Origin: Actinomycetota bacterium
GTDB lineage: Bacteria > Actinomycetota > Actinomycetes > Nanopelagicales > Nanopelagicaceae
Reading direction: 5' to 3'
Length of the DNA stretch: 12,984 bases
Assembly: GCA_947463335.1 (NCBI GenBank)
Contig: CANHRF010000013.1
Span: 1-12,984, forward strand
The notes under the pieces are model-generated. The model saw nothing but the letters and a program-made list of their open reading frames with translations. It was not told where the DNA came from and did not search any database. Positions 11,526 through 12,984 of the stretch are shown here, piece by piece (position 1 is the stretch's first letter; every line of letters begins with the position of its first letter). A program made the position numbers and the translations under genes.

Positions 11526-12984
11526 ACCAATCGAGTGTTTCTGGATTGGCAAGTGAACCTAGGTTCGTATTCTCAACTTTGTTAATGGCGTTGGCAACGG
11601 CGATTTCTACGAGTTTATTGCTTTTAGTCCGTGGGAATTCAGGTGCTTGCAAAATCAGCGCAGGAACATGTCGCGGGCTAGCTTTCATCCGCAGCGCGGA
11701 TTTAATCTGATTAATAAGCTCTTCAGTCAGCTCTCTTCCATCCGCCATCTTCACAAAGAGCACCACTCTGGTATCGCCATCCCATTTCTGGGCGATAGCT
11801 AGAGATTCGATCACTTCTGCAAACTCTTCAGTGATTCGGTAAATCTCCGCGGTTCCAATCCGAACTCCGCTGGCATTTAGCGTCGCATCTGAGCGACCGT
11901 GCACAATGTAGCCAGCTTCTAAAGTCTTTTCGACATAATCTCCGTGCGTCCATACGCCGGCAAATCTCTCAAAGTAAGCAGAACGAAATTTGGTTTGATC
12001 CGGGTCATCCCAAAAATAAAGTGGCACAGATGGAAATACATTTCGACAAACTAGCTCACCTTTGACTCCAGGATCTGCAATTTCGCCTTCATCAGAATAA
12101 ACCTGGACATCTAGGCCAAGGGCTGGAACTTGAATTTGACCAGAGTAAACCGGCAGATTGGGAGCGCCGAGCATGAAGCATCCACATATATCTGTGCCAC
12201 CTGAGATTGAAGCCAGATGGATGTCAGATGCGACGTTTTCATAGATAAAGTTGAAACCTTCTGGGTTTAGCGGAGATCCAGTTGAGGCAATCGTGCGAAG
12301 TTTCGCGAGTTTATGGCTCTCTTTCATCTTTAACTCCAACTTACGAATTGAATCTATGTATTTCGCAGATACGCCAAGAAAAGTTAACTCATTTTCTTCT
12401 GCGATATCAAATAACCGTTCTGGTGTTGGGTACAAAGGATTTCCATCGTAAAGAACGATCTCCGCGCCAGTTGCCAATCCCATAAAGAGCCAGTTCCACA
12501 TCATCCAACCGCAGGTCGTAAAGTAAAAGACTTTATCTTTCGGTTTGATATCTAGATGGTATCTCTGCTCACTTAGCGCTTTAAGCATTACACCAGCTGC
12601 GCTGTGAACGATACATTTTGGTTTTCCAGTTGTTCCGGATGAGAACAAGATAAATCCTGGTCGATCAAATCCACCTGGAATAGAAATTTCCCCTTGCGGT
12701 AATGACGCCGCAATCCATTCATCGAAACTTATGTATGGTGATTTGTGCGCGCCAATTGCGATTACCTTTTGCAAGGTAGGCAACTTCGAAACAATCTCAG
12801 CGATCTTTTCTAGACAATCGATCTCTTTGCCGTTGTATTGATACTTTGTCGTAACCAGCAAAACTTTTGGCTTAATCTGCTCAAACCGATCTAAAACTGT
12901 TGCGCTTCCGAAATCGGCAGAAGTACTTGAGAAAATAGCGCCTATCTTTAGCGCGCCAAGTGCGAAGAAGGCAGTCTCTGCGAC
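11506..12984 (-). CDS. Acetoacetyl-CoA synthetase (AMP-forming ligase), N terminus outside the window
   Basis: The minus-strand frame is open to the right edge: the TTG at 12859-12861 is internal, since in-frame sequence upstream continues the family pattern (AETAFFALGALKIGAIFSST). The 492 visible residues contain the ATP-binding FILFSSGTTGKPK, SGGTDICGCF, the adenylate-site aspartate in WTHGDYVEK, the hinge HGRSDATLNASGVRIG and the C-terminal lysine motif RTKSNKLVEIAV. The SGGTDI box in place of YGxTE and the overall pattern point to acetoacetate-CoA ligase rather than acetyl-CoA synthetase; the family is about 650 residues, so roughly 160 are missing. It activates acetoacetate in the cytoplasm. 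A direct link to inositol catabolism is not evident. Confidence 0.85.
   Translation of the reverse strand, partial: VAETAFFALGALKIGAIFSSTSADFGSATVLDRFEQIKPKVLLVTTKYQYNGKEIDCLEKIAEIVSKLPTLQKVIAIGAHKSPYISFDEWIAASLPQGEISIPGGFDRPGFILFSSGTTGKPKCIVHSAAGVMLKALSEQRYHLDIKPKDKVFYFTTCGWMMWNWLFMGLATGAEIVLYDGNPLYPTPERLFDIAEENELTFLGVSAKYIDSIRKLELKMKESHKLAKLRTIASTGSPLNPEGFNFIYENVASDIHLASISGGTDICGCFMLGAPNLPVYSGQIQVPALGLDVQVYSDEGEIADPGVKGELVCRNVFPSVPLYFWDDPDQTKFRSAYFERFAGVWTHGDYVEKTLEAGYIVHGRSDATLNASGVRIGTAEIYRITEEFAEVIESLAIAQKWDGDTRVVLFVKMADGRELTEELINQIKSALRMKASPRHVPALILQAPEFPRTKSNKLVEIAVANAINKVENTNLGSLANPETLDWFKDLNL

Noticed and set aside
12859..12861. TTG as true start of the acetoacetyl-CoA synthetase
   Set aside because: The frame stays open to the window edge with family-typical residues, so the gene is cut by the window rather than starting here.

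Overview
The window joins the right part of a small integrated mobile element (1 to about 4657) to a chromosomal stretch dominated by myo-inositol catabolism genes (6546-11525). The organism is most likely an actinobacterium of the small-genome freshwater type (acI/Nanopelagicales-like). I infer this from the moderate base composition, the kinase / Cgl0159-like aldolase / iolB gene order with tight overlaps, and a secreted protein ending in a short two-cysteine lysine-rich tail. I could not run a search, so the lineage is a judgement.

Mobile element. The minus strand carries a tyrosine integrase cut by the left window edge (1-943). Upstream of it, and apparently coupled by short overlaps, are a small secreted coiled-coil protein (934-1320) and a 246-residue protein with a C-terminal helix-turn-helix (1317-2057). 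A control region with repeated and palindromic boxes (2086-2147) separates these from a plus-strand operon: an excisionase-type DNA-binding protein (2170-2364), a 92-residue unknown (2366-2644) and a DUF3631-type P-loop ATPase (2641-3741). After the ATPase come 9-bp repeats in both orientations, a nested hairpin, a 54-residue membrane protein, a terminator bracketed by direct repeats, three boxes at an exact 20-bp period, and a 77-residue membrane protein. The element ends at the 3' part of a tRNA gene (T arm plus acceptor plus CCA, 4630-4657), which is the usual footprint of integration into a tRNA gene. No capsid, terminase, relaxase or transposase gene is visible. The layout (int and regulator divergent from xis and a replication ATPase, with repeats downstream) resembles a phage satellite or a minimal integrative plasmid.

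Chromosomal side. A secreted protein of about 585 residues and unknown function (4767-6524) is followed convergently by a Gfo/Idh/MocA dehydrogenase, probably inositol 2-dehydrogenase (6546-7526, minus). Divergent from it is a tightly packed plus-strand operon: iolC kinase (7620-8576), a DeoC/LacD-like aldolase (8576-9466), iolB isomerase (9469-10359) and a second Gfo/Idh/MocA dehydrogenase (10356-11525). Together they cover inositol oxidation, isomerisation of 5-deoxyglucuronate, phosphorylation of 2-deoxy-5-keto-gluconate and probably the aldol cleavage; iolD, iolE and iolA are not in the window. A convergent acetoacetyl-CoA synthetase (11506-12984, minus) runs off the right edge.
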